A stretch of 64,000 bases of DNA from Hedera helix (taxonomy: Eukaryota; Streptophyta; Magnoliopsida; Apiales; Araliaceae): NCBI GenBank assembly GCA_947179155.2, contig OX359282.1:2963501-3027500 (forward strand). Direction: 5' to 3'. Below the pieces are notes generated by a model that was not told where the DNA came from, did no database searches, and was given only the letters and a program-made list of their open reading frames with translations. The position numbers and the translations under genes are program-made. Every line of letters begins with the position of its first letter. Position 1 is the first letter of the stretch. Positions 47,692 to 57,986 of this stretch are shown piece by piece.

Positions 47692-48203
47692 TGTGATAGA
47701 AATAGTGATGGGAACAAAGATGAAAATTAACTATTATTTGACGACTAATTAAGAGATTATCTATAAATAAATAAATAAAAGTTAATTTTGGTATTAAAAT
47801 ATGGTCACTAAGAAGTTAAAATTTCTAGTTACTTAGTCATAAGATCATATTCTTGAATGCAGTGAAAAAAAATTTTATGCAAAGTGTGTTTCCTCTTTTT
47901 TGGGAGTTTATTTATATTGATTCTTAATTTTGTAATAGTGAATTGTTTGTGAGTTTATTTATTCATCCTCTAGTGAAATTTAATTGATTCTTGATACTGT
48001 AATAGTAATAAGTAATTACTTAATTATGATATTATATTGTATTTAACAAAAAGTGGGGCTTAAAAAGCCATATTATTGAATCAATGAGTCTCAGCAAGTA
48101 AACAAAATTCAGTTTTATTGGAATTATAATTTACACACTTTTATTTAAAGCAAAAAGAATAAAAACTAATAAAAAAATACCCAAAAGAAGATGAAAAAAG
48201 GAA
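47692..48203. other. AT-rich intergenic sequence
   Basis: No gene or clear repeat structure is visible. Confidence 0.5.
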
Positions 48204-48535
48204 TGACTTTTTCTTTAGTCCCTAAATTATAACTATTTTCATGTTTAGTCTCTTAATTAATTTTTCGTATTTTATCATCAAGTTATTTCTTTTTTTCATT
48301 TGTCTCAAAAATATAGAAAATTTTCACATTTAGTCCCTGAGATGTAGATTTTTTAGGTTTAGTTCTCAATCTATTGTTGTTTCTCATATTTATACCTCCT
48401 TTAATTGCTATGTTTTTTTTAAAGTTGAACTAAGATTACAAAAGTTATGAAGTCTGAGGATTAAATACGTAAGAAAAAATAATTAAAAAACCAAACACGA
48501 AAAACAGTTATAGTGTGAGGGCTAATGGTTATCCC
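48204..48535. mobile_element. Foldback MITE of unknown superfamily
   Basis: The left arm (CTTTAGTCCCTAAATTATAAC) and the complement of the right arm (CATTAGCCCTCACACTATAAC) pair imperfectly for about 70 bases. A target duplication was not clear. Confidence 0.5.
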
Positions 48536-48599
48536 TTAAAACATAAAGTAATCCCTTCTTATGTCTTTTTACCAAAATTACCCTTGACCTTTTGGGATT

Positions 48600-48660
48600 T
48601 TTTCACATTGGTGAGATACAGAGGAGTACAGACTATATAACATTACACACCCTACAAACT
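48600..48660 (+). promoter_or_regulatory. Probable promoter with TATA box
   Basis: ACTATATAACATTACAC near 48630 lies about 340 bases before a well-formed 5' splice site and a pyrimidine-rich leader (48690-48780). This is a normal arrangement for the downstream gene. Confidence 0.55.
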
Positions 48661-48966
48661 TCAGAGTAGAACCAATCAACAAATATCTATCCCCACTCTA
48701 TTCACACACTCATCTATCTAGTCTTCTGTTTCATCAGTCTTTGGGAAGGGAGGGGCCCCTTCTTCTATTCGAATCACTCCTATATTCTTTCATGAAGGTG
48801 TGAACTTTCTTGATCTGGGTTCATTCTGAATAAACCCCTATTCAGATCGCCATAGTTTTTTACTATTAAAATCTTTTGGGTACCTTTTCAACTCTTCAAT
48901 CCGTAAAATACTAACCAATTTCGATTTTGGTAGCTTTTAAGTTTCAACTTTTAACAGATTCCTCTA

Positions 48967-50050
48967 ATGGGTATTCTGATAAAAGAACAGGTTAGTTTCA
49001 TATCTTAGTCTCTCGCTGGATATACTATAACCTGATTGTGGAAGATATGTTTTGATATAATCCTATATTGCGTTAAGATTTTGTAGTGGGGTTCTGCAAA
49101 TAAAAGCTAAAATTGCTAATTTTGTTCACTTTTGTAGTTATTTTACTGCCATTAGCTGTTTTTCTTGCTGGGATCTAAATTTGTATTCGTTCAATTGGTT
49201 CTGTTATGCTTATTTATAGATCTTATTTTCTATACGTATCTTAAGATTGTGTTTTAGTTTCTTACATCCACCATTTTAGGATTCCTAAATTACTCTAATC
49301 TGCGGCATTCCTCAATTTAATCACTGCAAAATGACACCTTTCCATTTGCATACAAGTCTTTCTGTGATTTGCTGCTCGAGTATCCGCTGTTTGGGAGTAA
49401 GCTAATGTAATTTTTAGTTTATTTGGATTTTAATTCTTTTAGTGGGGTAGGAAAACTCCTGGAAGATTTTATTAATGAGTTATTTGGCATCTGGGCTTAG
49501 GTAGAGGGTTGGGGAAAGGTTGGTGTAGTTAGACTACCAATCCATCTCCCTCTGCTTCTGTTGATAACACAACTTTTGTTATCCCAACTTTTGCTTTTGA
49601 TCAAGTTTTATGAATATAAAACATATTTCATTTTTCTATTTATACAAATTCAAAATTTAATTTTTGTATAGAAACCATCCATTATAGTTGAAACCGTATA
49701 TTTTCTTAGCTTTTCTAGCATAAACACATCCTATTTGTTGGAGAAATTAGAGAAAATGGTGTTGAAATGAAAAATGACGGTAAATACTTTTGAAATTCTT
49801 TGGTTCTCTTTGAGAATACTTAGACTTCAATAATAGTAATGGGGCCTGAACTTTGTAAAATTATCTTTAAAGACTGCTTGTTGTGCTTTTTGAAAAATGA
49901 ATGTATATTTCATTATTGAGGGAGGTCAAAGGGCTTCACCACTTCTTCAAAGTCATTTCCTTTGTTACTACTGTTGAACTATACATTGATTTCTCTCACG
50001 TTATTTGAATTTTTCAGGATCACCAGGAATGTCTGAGGTATTATGTCTAA
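48967..50050 (+). CDS. Spliced 18-codon upstream ORF in the leader
   Basis: ATG at 48967 runs eight codons (MGILIKEQ) to AACAG at 48990, followed by the donor GTTAGT. Joined to the acceptor TTTTTCAG/GAT at 50017/50018 it continues ten codons (DHQECLRYYV) to TAA at 50048-50050. The main protein starts 62 bases later at 50113. Such an ORF could reduce translation of the main protein, or encode a conserved peptide. I do not recognise the peptide. The splice junction is inferred from consensus only. Confidence 0.45.
48991..50017 (+). other. Leader intron of the AT-hook gene
   Basis: Donor CAG/GTTAGT at 48990/48991 and acceptor TTTTTCAG/G at 50017/50018, after a T-rich tract, define a 1,027-bp intron. 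It is AT- and T-rich, has no ORF, and sits in the 5' leader, where introns often raise expression in plants. Confidence 0.6.
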
Positions 50051-50112
50051 GGGTTTATTTGTTTATCTATCAGAGATATCTACTACTTGCTTGAGTTTCT
50101 GGTTTAGAAATA

Positions 50113-50526
50113 ATGGGCCGAGGTAGAGGAAAAGGGAAGAAGTTCACTGTGAATAATCATGATGATCCCGGAAGTGGGGAGGAAGAAAAAATTCCAGCGC
50201 AGAAGAGAAGAGGTAGGCCTCAGAAGCCATTGATGGATGAAGTTGAAGACGATGAAATTGAAAAGATAGAAGCGGAAGATGGTGAGATTGCTAAAACTGC
50301 TGCATTAGGCAAAGAGATGAAAAATGGAACTGCAGGAGAGAGTGGAAAGAAGAGGAGAAGAAACATGCAGGCAAAAGAGAAGCCTGATTCGGTCAAAGAG
50401 GAAAATGGTAATGGAACTAGATCAAGCACTGATGAGTCAAATAAATCCAATGGATTTCGTCATAATGGGAGCAGAAGGAAAAACAAGCCTCGCCGGGCTG
50501 CCGAAGCAGGAGTGGAATGCAACTGA
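50113..50526 (+). CDS. Small nuclear-type basic protein with AT-hook-like motif
   Basis: The 137-residue ORF is complete. It starts GRGRGKGKK, a basic Gly-Arg tract. Residues 31-39 are KRRGRPQKP, whose RGRP core with basic flanks is an AT-hook that would bind the minor groove of AT-rich DNA. An acidic stretch follows (EVEDDEIEKIEAED), then Lys/Arg clusters (GKKRRRN, and SRRKNKPRRAAEAG near the end) that could act as nuclear localisation signals. I recall similar uncharacterised proteins in other dicots, but no function is established. The start is the first ATG after the leader exon, and the codon pattern is clean, unlike all the pseudogenes around it. No downstream exon is required. Confidence 0.8.
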   Translation: MGRGRGKGKKFTVNNHDDPGSGEEEKIPAQKRRGRPQKPLMDEVEDDEIEKIEAEDGEIAKTAALGKEMKNGTAGESGKKRRRNMQAKEKPDSVKEENGNGTRSSTDESNKSNGFRHNGSRRKNKPRRAAEAGVECN

Positions 50527-50799
50527 GATTAACTGGAGGTCGGCCTAGTAAATCCCTAGTTTGATTTTGTCTTTTGCTCATCCTTTTTGGTAGTTGTCTA
50601 TCTTGATTTCCTTTTTGATTTAACTGGAAGGTTTGGAAACTGATCAGACTACTCATTATCTTCCATGAAATTGTATCTGATATTTTCTTTAGTTTCGTAA
50701 AGCTTGTTTCTTTTCTTTTTATTTTCTTTTTTTTTTTGTTAAATTCAACAAAATCAGTGGTGGCGTAATTTACTGAAATATGATGACATTCTCATTTTG

Positions 50800-50960
50800 G
50801 AATATCCTAATAGAGAAACTGGGGTCTCATTTTGGGATGGATGGAGTGTCTATATTATTTTTGCATTTACCTATTAATATCCAATTTGGACGTCCTAAGA
50901 GAAGTGGGGTCTCATTTTGGGATGGATGGGGAGTGAACATATAATTTTCGCATTTTCCTA
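50800..50960. repeat. Two-copy direct repeat
   Basis: Both copies contain GGGGTCTCATTTTGGGATGG followed by an AT-rich CATTT(A/T)CCTA segment, about 85 bases apart. It may be the remains of a MITE. Confidence 0.75.
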
Positions 50961-52043
50961 CTAGTATCCTACTCTCTTTCTACTACACTTTCCATAAAAT
51001 GCAATGTGTAATTCTGCTGAAAGTGGACCTTATAATTGTTTGTCTCATTTGCCACTCCAAGAAGATTTCAAACTTTGCTTAGTAACCCATTTGTACAAGG
51101 AAGAACTAACACAAACATCAAAAGAAATTGCTGGTGCCTTTCAGGTTTTCTTCTTAATAAAATCCTTTTTGTGATTTTTCTGGTCTTTAATTTACAGACT
51201 TTTATCTGATTACCGCTCTATAATGGTGGTGGTTCACAGTGTTACGTTTCACTTATTATTTACCTATTATGTAATTTTAACTTTTAATCAGGTTTGCATG
51301 TCTTATGATCTATATTCTTATAATGTTGGTAGTCTTCGTACCATGAACTAACCTTTAGAACTTGAGAATGGTTGGGGAAAAGGGCATGTATCTGCTAGGA
51401 CTGCATTATATCAGAAAACTTTCTGGAAACCTTATGTCTTTTATAAAAAATAAGTGTCCTCAGAAGATTTATATCTCTTTTGTTTATCCTTTTCAGGAGA
51501 GCTAATTGTAGTGGTAAAATTAAGTTCAATTTTTTTTGTTGCTTTAGCTTCTCATAATCTTCAGCACTCTCCCTTAGTGGAGAAAACATGACCTCAAAAT
51601 TTTGAGTATTGAAGCAGTAGAGTTTGAAATATGGTTACTGCATCAACAAAAAATAACTTTGATGATTTTGTTTCATCGTCTATTTGGTAATTGCATGAAC
51701 AAATGAAAAAATTGACAATTTTCTTTCATCGTCTCTATTGTAGGCAATATGATGATGTTAAAGCATCCTTCTCCATTCTTGTGCTATTATTCTGGTAGCA
51801 AAATCGTTTCGTGGCGCAAAAAGATTAGGAACGACATTATTTTTTATTGAAAAATCACTTTCACCGACAACTTTTTAATTTGTTCACTTCTGTAACAAGT
51901 TCTTCATGCTCTTCTTGGTTGGTTTCAGCAAATGTGTAAAAGAATAAATCTGTTTCACATGACACGCTTCAGGCTAATTTCAACTTATTCAACTCTCTCA
52001 TGCTTTATGTTCAGCACGCTGTTTTGTTTTGTACCAACTTTGG

Positions 52044-52045
<2 letters not shown>

Positions 52046-52086
<41 letters not shown>
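52046..52086. repeat. C41 homopolymer
   Basis: An uninterrupted run of 41 cytosines is followed by A9. The proline and glycine frames through it are artefacts. Confidence 0.95.
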
Positions 52087-52088
<2 letters not shown>

Positions 52089-53189
52089 AAAAAAATATAT
52101 GGATCTTGTTGGTATGTTTGAACTGATAATGAATTTAGTTCTTCTGTCACATTGTGGTGATTGATCATATTTGTGCTTCTTTTTTTCCCCATTCACATGA
52201 TTTTCACTCTTGCACTTGTGGTTTCTATGATGAATTTTGAACTGCTCGAGAATTGCGACATACATATGTGTGTGTGTGTGGTAGCCGGTCTGTAGCAGAT
52301 GGTGGCTGTAGGCCTTAAATGGCTATCAAATCTTGCACGTCCATTGCCATTGATCATCTCCCATAGATGATGAAAACATGTATTTTATTGTCAAAGTTGA
52401 TGCTGATAATCATTAGACAATTTACTATGCAGAGATTAAGGAGATGTGTCTGTAGTTTTAGTTTTTTGTTTCATTTTTGCCATCTCTTTATCGTTTACCT
52501 CGTTACTTGCTTCTGTACATTTTCCTCGTTTGTTCTAATTTTCGTCGTTTGTATCTGCTGCAACTGCAACTGCAACATAAACACAATTGTTCAATTTTTT
52601 AGGCTGTTAGGTTACAAAGTCTTGCCCCCTTATCTTTCACCATAGCCTAAGCAGGCATTTATGAAATTTCTATTCCATCAGTACCATTATACTCGATTCT
52701 TAACTATAATGTTGAATAGCGACTTTTTAAAAGTTAATTAAATTATTTTTAAATTTAAAGTTAACATAATTCATTTAAATTTTAACGACGGACGGATGGT
52801 AAATTTCATGGTTAATAATATTCTGTATGTAGTTTATAATATTCATATATTTTATTCATAAAAGTTAAATATATTAATCTCAATCTTAAATTTTAAAATG
52901 TTCCAAAGAGACTGATACAAAGTTTATATTTTTCTTATATTTTGCAAAGAAGACAGTATTAAATTAATATTGCTCTCGTTATTAATATTTTTAGAAGTCT
53001 AGATAATTAGACTTAATGTTCATCAGCCTAATTTTTTTTCTCTTTTTGTAAGATTTTTTTTGTTTACCTTCTCATTTCTTTCGTTCCACGTCTTTGGAGT
53101 TCCAAACATACCCAATTCTGACTTTCAACAGTTTTTTATATTTATTTTTTGATACTTTCAAGTCCTTGGTATTACAGGGTAATACAACA

Positions 53190-53280
53190 AAGGGGGAGGG
53201 GATTTGAACCCTAACCATTGCTGTTCAAAGTCAGGGGGAGGGGGATTTGAACCCTGACCATTGCTATGCAAAGTCAGGGT
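53190..53280. repeat. Tandem 43-bp duplication with GGGGATTTGAACCCT
   Basis: Two copies of GGGGATTTGAACCCT followed by ACCATTGCT and CAAAGTCAGGG lie end to end. The segment resembles a tRNA T-loop but has no other tRNA parts. Confidence 0.85.
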
Positions 53281-53570
53281 AAAATACTATCTCAGCTCAT
53301 TGCTGGTGCCTGGTGGTGACTTGAGGACTCAATTTCAAGATTAAGTTGAAGAGTAATAATATCCATTGGAGAAAAGAAACAAAATTAATAAGCAAGTTTT
53401 ATTTAAACTATTCAAAGATTTATCTTCTACAATACAGACTCACTGATCATAATATCAAGATAAAGAGCTTTATTCAGTAGGCACATCTACCATTTGAATT
53501 AAAGTTTTACATTGCAATACATAAGAAGCTTTTAAAGCTTCTCCTTCCTCAACTGAGATTTCTTCCACCT

Positions 53571-54257
53571 TCAAATGGAAATACTATTAGGAACTCCCTG
53601 CCCAGTAACTCCAGGTTCCAAGAAAGAAGCTTCAAAAGCTGATATGGCAATACCCCAGCTCCAATTCTGTTTTTCAAAGCTTTATCTGCATTTCCTGCAT
53701 CTATAATCCCTTCAAACTCCTTCAACCTGTCACTAAACACTTCAAAAGCCGAATTAATAACTGGATTTTCTGCCTATGCTGGCTCTGGTTCCGCACCAAT
53801 ATACTCCTCATCCGGTGAATGATTTGACAAAACATTCAAAATAGCCATGATTCATCGGTTGGATCTTCTTTAGGCATTTTAGTTCTGGCAATTGTAGGTC
53901 TATTCGGAAAATAGCCTGCGAAATCATACTGTCCAAAGTTGACAGCCGCATGGTGACCAGAAGCTACCCAAATAATGGTAGTGAGGATACTGATTAGGTC
54001 TTCAGGGGTTTTGAGAATAGGCCACCATGGTTCGTCCTTTTTGTCACCATGGTCTACTGTTCTAATTTCTGTCCACCGTGCTTGGAGTTCTTTGTCAGAT
54101 TCGACAAGGCTTGATTCTAGGTAGTAATGGCTGATGTAGTCTGTAACCCCATAGTTTAATGCAATCCCAAAGGACTAGACCATCACTGGCATAAGGGTAG
54201 TCTTCTATTGTTAACTTAAGGCCATACGGTGCAGTTGGATCTTCCTCGGCCATCCCC
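53571..54257 (-). pseudogene. 9-lipoxygenase last exon, frameshifted
   Basis: Lipoxygenases oxygenate linoleic and linolenic acid. On the minus strand, an AG acceptor at 54258 is followed by GMAEEDPTAPYGLKL and IEDYPYASDG. Frames then change: TDYISHYYLESSLVESDKE, DEPWWPILKTPEDL and IIWVASGHHAAVNFGQYDF (with the iron-ligand-region His residues) all follow family order. Then come PNRPTIARTKMP, KEFEGIID, and finally GVPNSISI ending at TGA 53571-53573, the standard C-terminus carrying the last iron ligand. At least three shifts or stops break it. Only this exon, about the last 230 residues of an 860-residue protein, is present. It may be a decayed gene end or a captured exon. Confidence 0.85.
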
Positions 54258-54639
54258 CTAATTATTAACAAAGAGAAAAATATTATGCAGCTCCTTTTGT
54301 AATTTCATTTAGTTAAACACTATAAGACATATATATGCACTAAACAGAGAATCAGATATGAAGTACCTTTCAGTAAATTGTTGCTTAAATTATTGCAAAT
54401 GTAAGCATGTTGTTTTTCTTTGCTACAAGTCACCATACATTCTCTGTTGCAGTGGTGTAAAAGTAAAACTACAAAATATATACCAAATAGTTATATCTTT
54501 TCACCCTTTTCAATATGAAATACAATGCAAAATTAATGGGGAAATTTTATTTCTGTTGCTAACTTGCTAATAGATGTAAAGAAGTTTTAGTGTAGAAACA
54601 TCTCAACACAGATTATGAGAGTAATTAACAACATCCATA
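54258..54639. other. AT-rich sequence, no gene
   Basis: This may be the upstream intron of the lipoxygenase pseudogene. No other coding match is seen. Confidence 0.4.
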
Positions 54640-55600
54640 CGGGGCGACTATAAACAACTTTTTCATATCAGGCCTATTTCAGCTGGTAATGTTCTTGACT
54701 TTCTCCATTCTGTTTTTGAGAGAAGATTTGGTCAACAGATCAGCAACGGCTGGAAATCCATCTCTATGTACACCATTTATAAACTCTGGTGTGCTAGAAA
54801 TAAGTTGAGATTTGAAAATCAAAATCCAAACTCTGCCCTCATCTGCTCTAGTATCAAAGCTTGGATTCAGCTTCTTAATCCTCAAATTCCTGGCTATTAT
54901 TCACATAGAGATGAAGAGCTCATTCCGGATAATATTGGCGTGAATCCCTCGTTCAGGAAAGCTCCCATTATTCAGTTAATTTTATGGAAAACTCCTGCTC
55001 TTGGATGGGTTAAAGCTAATAGTGATGGTCTGTCTAAGGGCAACCCAGGACAAGCTGCTTGTGGTATTATTTTTAGGGATTACAGAGGTGATTTCTTGGG
55101 CTGCTATTGCAAAGGGTTGGGGCACAAGTCTTCTTTTTATGCAGAGCTGCAGGGGCTATCTATGCTGTTCAGTTTGCAGTAGATAAAGGGTGGACAAACC
55201 TTTGGCTAGAACGTGACTCTTCAAGTGTTGTGTCTTGTTTCAAAAGTAATTCCTTCAAACCTCCATGGCCTTTAATGATTGCTTGGGAGAGATGGAGATA
55301 TCAGTGTAAAAGTTTGAATATCCACTGCAGTCATGTTTACAGAGAGGGAAACAACACTGCTGATTGCTTAGCTAATATGGGTCTTTGCTATCCTCAAGGA
55401 TGTTGGTGTGATACAATACCTATTCAAATTAGCAAACATATTAATCAGGACAAAATGGGAGTGCCTTCTTACAGATTTTCTTGAGGATCCTTCATGGATT
55501 AGGTTTTTGTATCTTTTGACTGTTCCTTTTATTTCCTTGTAATTCTTTTTGTTGATATAATAATAAAATTGTTTCTTTTGCCAAAAAAATAATAATAATA
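54640..55600 (+). mobile_element. 5'-truncated LINE with RNase H domain
   Basis: Coding sequence typical of the 3' end of plant L1-type elements is present: MYTIYKLWCARNKLRFE, then GWVKANSDG with the first RNase H acidic residue, then FRDYRGDFLG. Near 55140 the frame shifts and continues with AVDKGWTNLWLERDS and HVYREGNNTADCLANMG. It ends at 55484, followed by an A-rich AATAATAATA tail near 55590, as expected for target-primed insertion. The reverse transcriptase is missing except for a short remnant before 54766. The target duplication was not resolved. Confidence 0.85.
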
Positions 55601-55802
55601 CAACACAAGGCATCACATAACAACAAATATACTAGTAGACATCAGACTTCTTTAGCATTTAAAGCTGGACATCAGCCGCACATGTAGGACAACACATTAA
55701 CTCAAACATTTTCCCCCTTATTGTGATGTTCTTGGACATTTGATTTGTGTTGTTTCGTATAGTTCGTGGACATTATTAATTGAATTCATGTTCTAATTTC
55801 AG
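55601..55802. other. Spacer with a splice-acceptor-like end
   Basis: It ends in TTCATGTTCTAATTTCAG, a good acceptor for the exon that follows. Confidence 0.5.
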
Positions 55803-56309
55803 GTCACCCAAAGTGCGAAAAATATCTGGGACAATGATGAGGTTTTAAGAGATGAATATATCAAAAGAGCTGAAGAAGAAAGGGAGGAGTATAAAAGAAT
55901 TGCTGAGGAAAAGGGGCTAAAAAGGGAGAAAAAGCCAAAGGCTCAAGCATTGCTGAAGACAAGGTGCAGGCCCAAGAGCATTGCCAAAATAATGCAAGTT
56001 TTAGACAAAAACAAAGAGAAGATGAGGTCGATTGAAGAGATGGGGTTTGGATCCCATAAATATTTGCACATTGTGCAACTGGATCTAAAGCTTGTGAAAA
56101 AGCTTTTGGATAGATTTGATCCGGTTTTGTGCTCTCTTGATGGGGGTAAAATCACAGTTGAAGATGTCAAGAATGTGTTGGGAATCCCAGCAGGGGCTCA
56201 CCAATTCCTAACTCTCTCCGATGCTGCGTTTTCAGCCTTCAAGGCCAAATTTGGGAAAAAATCCCATGGCAAGTTACTTATTCGTACAAATTCAATGTGT
56301 ATTATTTGA
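55803..56309 (+). CDS. Open exon of an unidentified protein (HMG-box-like and DUF1985-like parts)
   Basis: From an AG acceptor at 55802 the frame is open for 169 codons to TGA at 56307-56309. The first part, with IWDNDEVLRDEYIKRAEEE and REEYKRIAEE, resembles the last helix of an HMG box. After a Lys-rich linker comes MRSIEEMGFGSHKYLHI and LLDRFDPVLCSLDGG, then VEDVKNVLGIPAG. That pattern is seen in plant proteins or transposon-linked ORFs with an N-terminal DUF1985/Ulp1-associated domain. No start codon is visible, so earlier exons would be needed. A possible GC-type donor (ATG/GCAAGT) lies near 56268. It could be a fragment of a Ulp1-carrying MULE or of a host gene. Function is unknown. Confidence 0.5.
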   Translation, partial: VTQSAKNIWDNDEVLRDEYIKRAEEEREEYKRIAEEKGLKREKKPKAQALLKTRCRPKSIAKIMQVLDKNKEKMRSIEEMGFGSHKYLHIVQLDLKLVKKLLDRFDPVLCSLDGGKITVEDVKNVLGIPAGAHQFLTLSDAAFSAFKAKFGKKSHGKLLIRTNSMCII

Positions 56310-56548
56310 TATACTACGTTTGTGGATGCCCAAACAACAGGTAATTCTGCTCTTCTTCCCTTCTTTCAATTCCGAAAGAAAATGTCCAATGAGGATTATT
56401 CGAGTGAAGAAGATTTTCTGGAAAAAACTTCCAGTAAAATCAATGGTATTTTATTATAAAGATGCTTGCATCTAATTCAGAAGTACCCACAACTGACTTT
56501 TGTTGTGGTGTTGATAATTGCATCTAATTCTATAACGCACCACATAAC
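56310..56548. other. Continuation region, no firm gene
   Basis: A second open stretch at 56221-56475 overlaps in another frame and has no recognised motif. The rest is AT-rich. Confidence 0.4.
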
Positions 56549-57570
56549 GTGTAATTCCCTGAATTTAATTTAACATACTTCATATCCTCAACTTAGTTTT
56601 TCTAAAATTTTCAAGATGTCAATCTTTTAAAATCGGAACAAACTTAACTGTCCAAAAATTTATTTTCAAACATTCTGGAACGACATCGTGGTGCTCAGAA
56701 TCAGCGCTGCAGCGTGTCCCTGCCCGCACGCCACACGCACGCCTGCAATAGCATGCCTAAAGCTGCGGCGCTCCAGGACAGTGATGCGGCGCTATAAGGC
56801 CAGTCCCTAAACCCTAGTTCCCTATTTTCCAGATTTTGGTTGGTTTTATCCTACTTGCTTCAAAAATTCATAACTCACTCATCTGAAGTCGGAATGAACT
56901 CAAATTTGGACAGCGGCTTGTTGGGTTCATGAACTAACAAAATTCAAAAGGCCTTAAATTTTTCAAACATGTTTAATAGTCAAAACAGTGGTCGAAAAGT
57001 ATTACTAGTTTTAAGGTTTTCAAGTTTACATGTTTTACTAAAAAAATCATCATAAATTCTCTTTAACATATTTTTCTTTCATTCCACTTGAGTTCTCTTT
57101 AACATATTAAATGTTGGAAAACTTTTAAACCTTTGATGATGATCTCTCCTTCTTGCTTCTTGTTAAGATCCTTGCTAGCTAAGCACCTTGGTTCTCGTTC
57201 TCCTCCCTACCCTTTCTGACCTGATATGCTAAGCTCTTTCACAAATTGTCTCTAGTTTTCTCTCCTTCTAAGCTTGGTGAAATGATAAATGACTCAAAAC
57301 TCTTGCAAGTATACTTGGGGTTCTCTATTTATAAGACATTTGGTAAACTTACAAGTAGATACCCTCAACTAGGTCTTCCCTTCTAATCAACTCACTTATC
57401 TTCTCATCCTCACACATGAGTCCCACATGATTAACTTTAATCACCCAATTAATTAAGTTAAGCTTGGTTATGGCTAATTAACATGGGGTTACAATTCCTT
57501 GGAATTGACTTGAAGTTGGTAGAAGTAGTTGAACCAACATCATCCTCACACTCCACCCTGGCTACACTCC

Positions 57571-57943
57571 TGTCGACGCCGGGATATTCGTCGTTTTGTT
57601 TTTTATAATTAAATAAGCTCTTTCCAATTTTAGCCTTTAGATTAAAATGTGATTTTTGAAAAGGATCGGCTTAGTGTCGACGGGGTTTCGAAATGTCGAT
57701 TTTATGATGAGCCAATTGACCAGAGCCGCCAGTTGGTATATTTGAAATGGATGTACCAACTCATCCGAATTTTATTTTCGTAATCGCTGGCTCATATGTG
57801 ACTCCGAGTTAATTAGTCCGCAAACCGAGATTCATAGAGTTCGGGGGCTTGCTTAAGCGAGGGGAATGTGTTAGGCACCCCCCGACTTCCGTGAAACACG
57901 GTTACCACTATCTTGATGTTTTCCTATCTTTTTAACTCCTAAA

Positions 57944-57986
<43 letters not shown>

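Larger units (their letters stand above)
50527..53185. other. 3' flank of the AT-hook gene, no further gene recognised
   Basis: The first 150 bases are probably 3' untranslated sequence. Beyond that there are T-rich introns-like tracts, a duplicated block near 50800-50960 and a long C run at 52046. Short frames have no support. Confidence 0.5.

Noticed and set aside
51932..52265. Proline- and glycine-rich ORFs
   Set aside because: They are translations of the C41 run and its complement.
53195..53275. tRNA-like GGGGATTTGAACCCT
   Set aside because: Only a T-loop-like segment is present, duplicated in tandem. No acceptor stem, D-loop or anticodon arm can be drawn around it.
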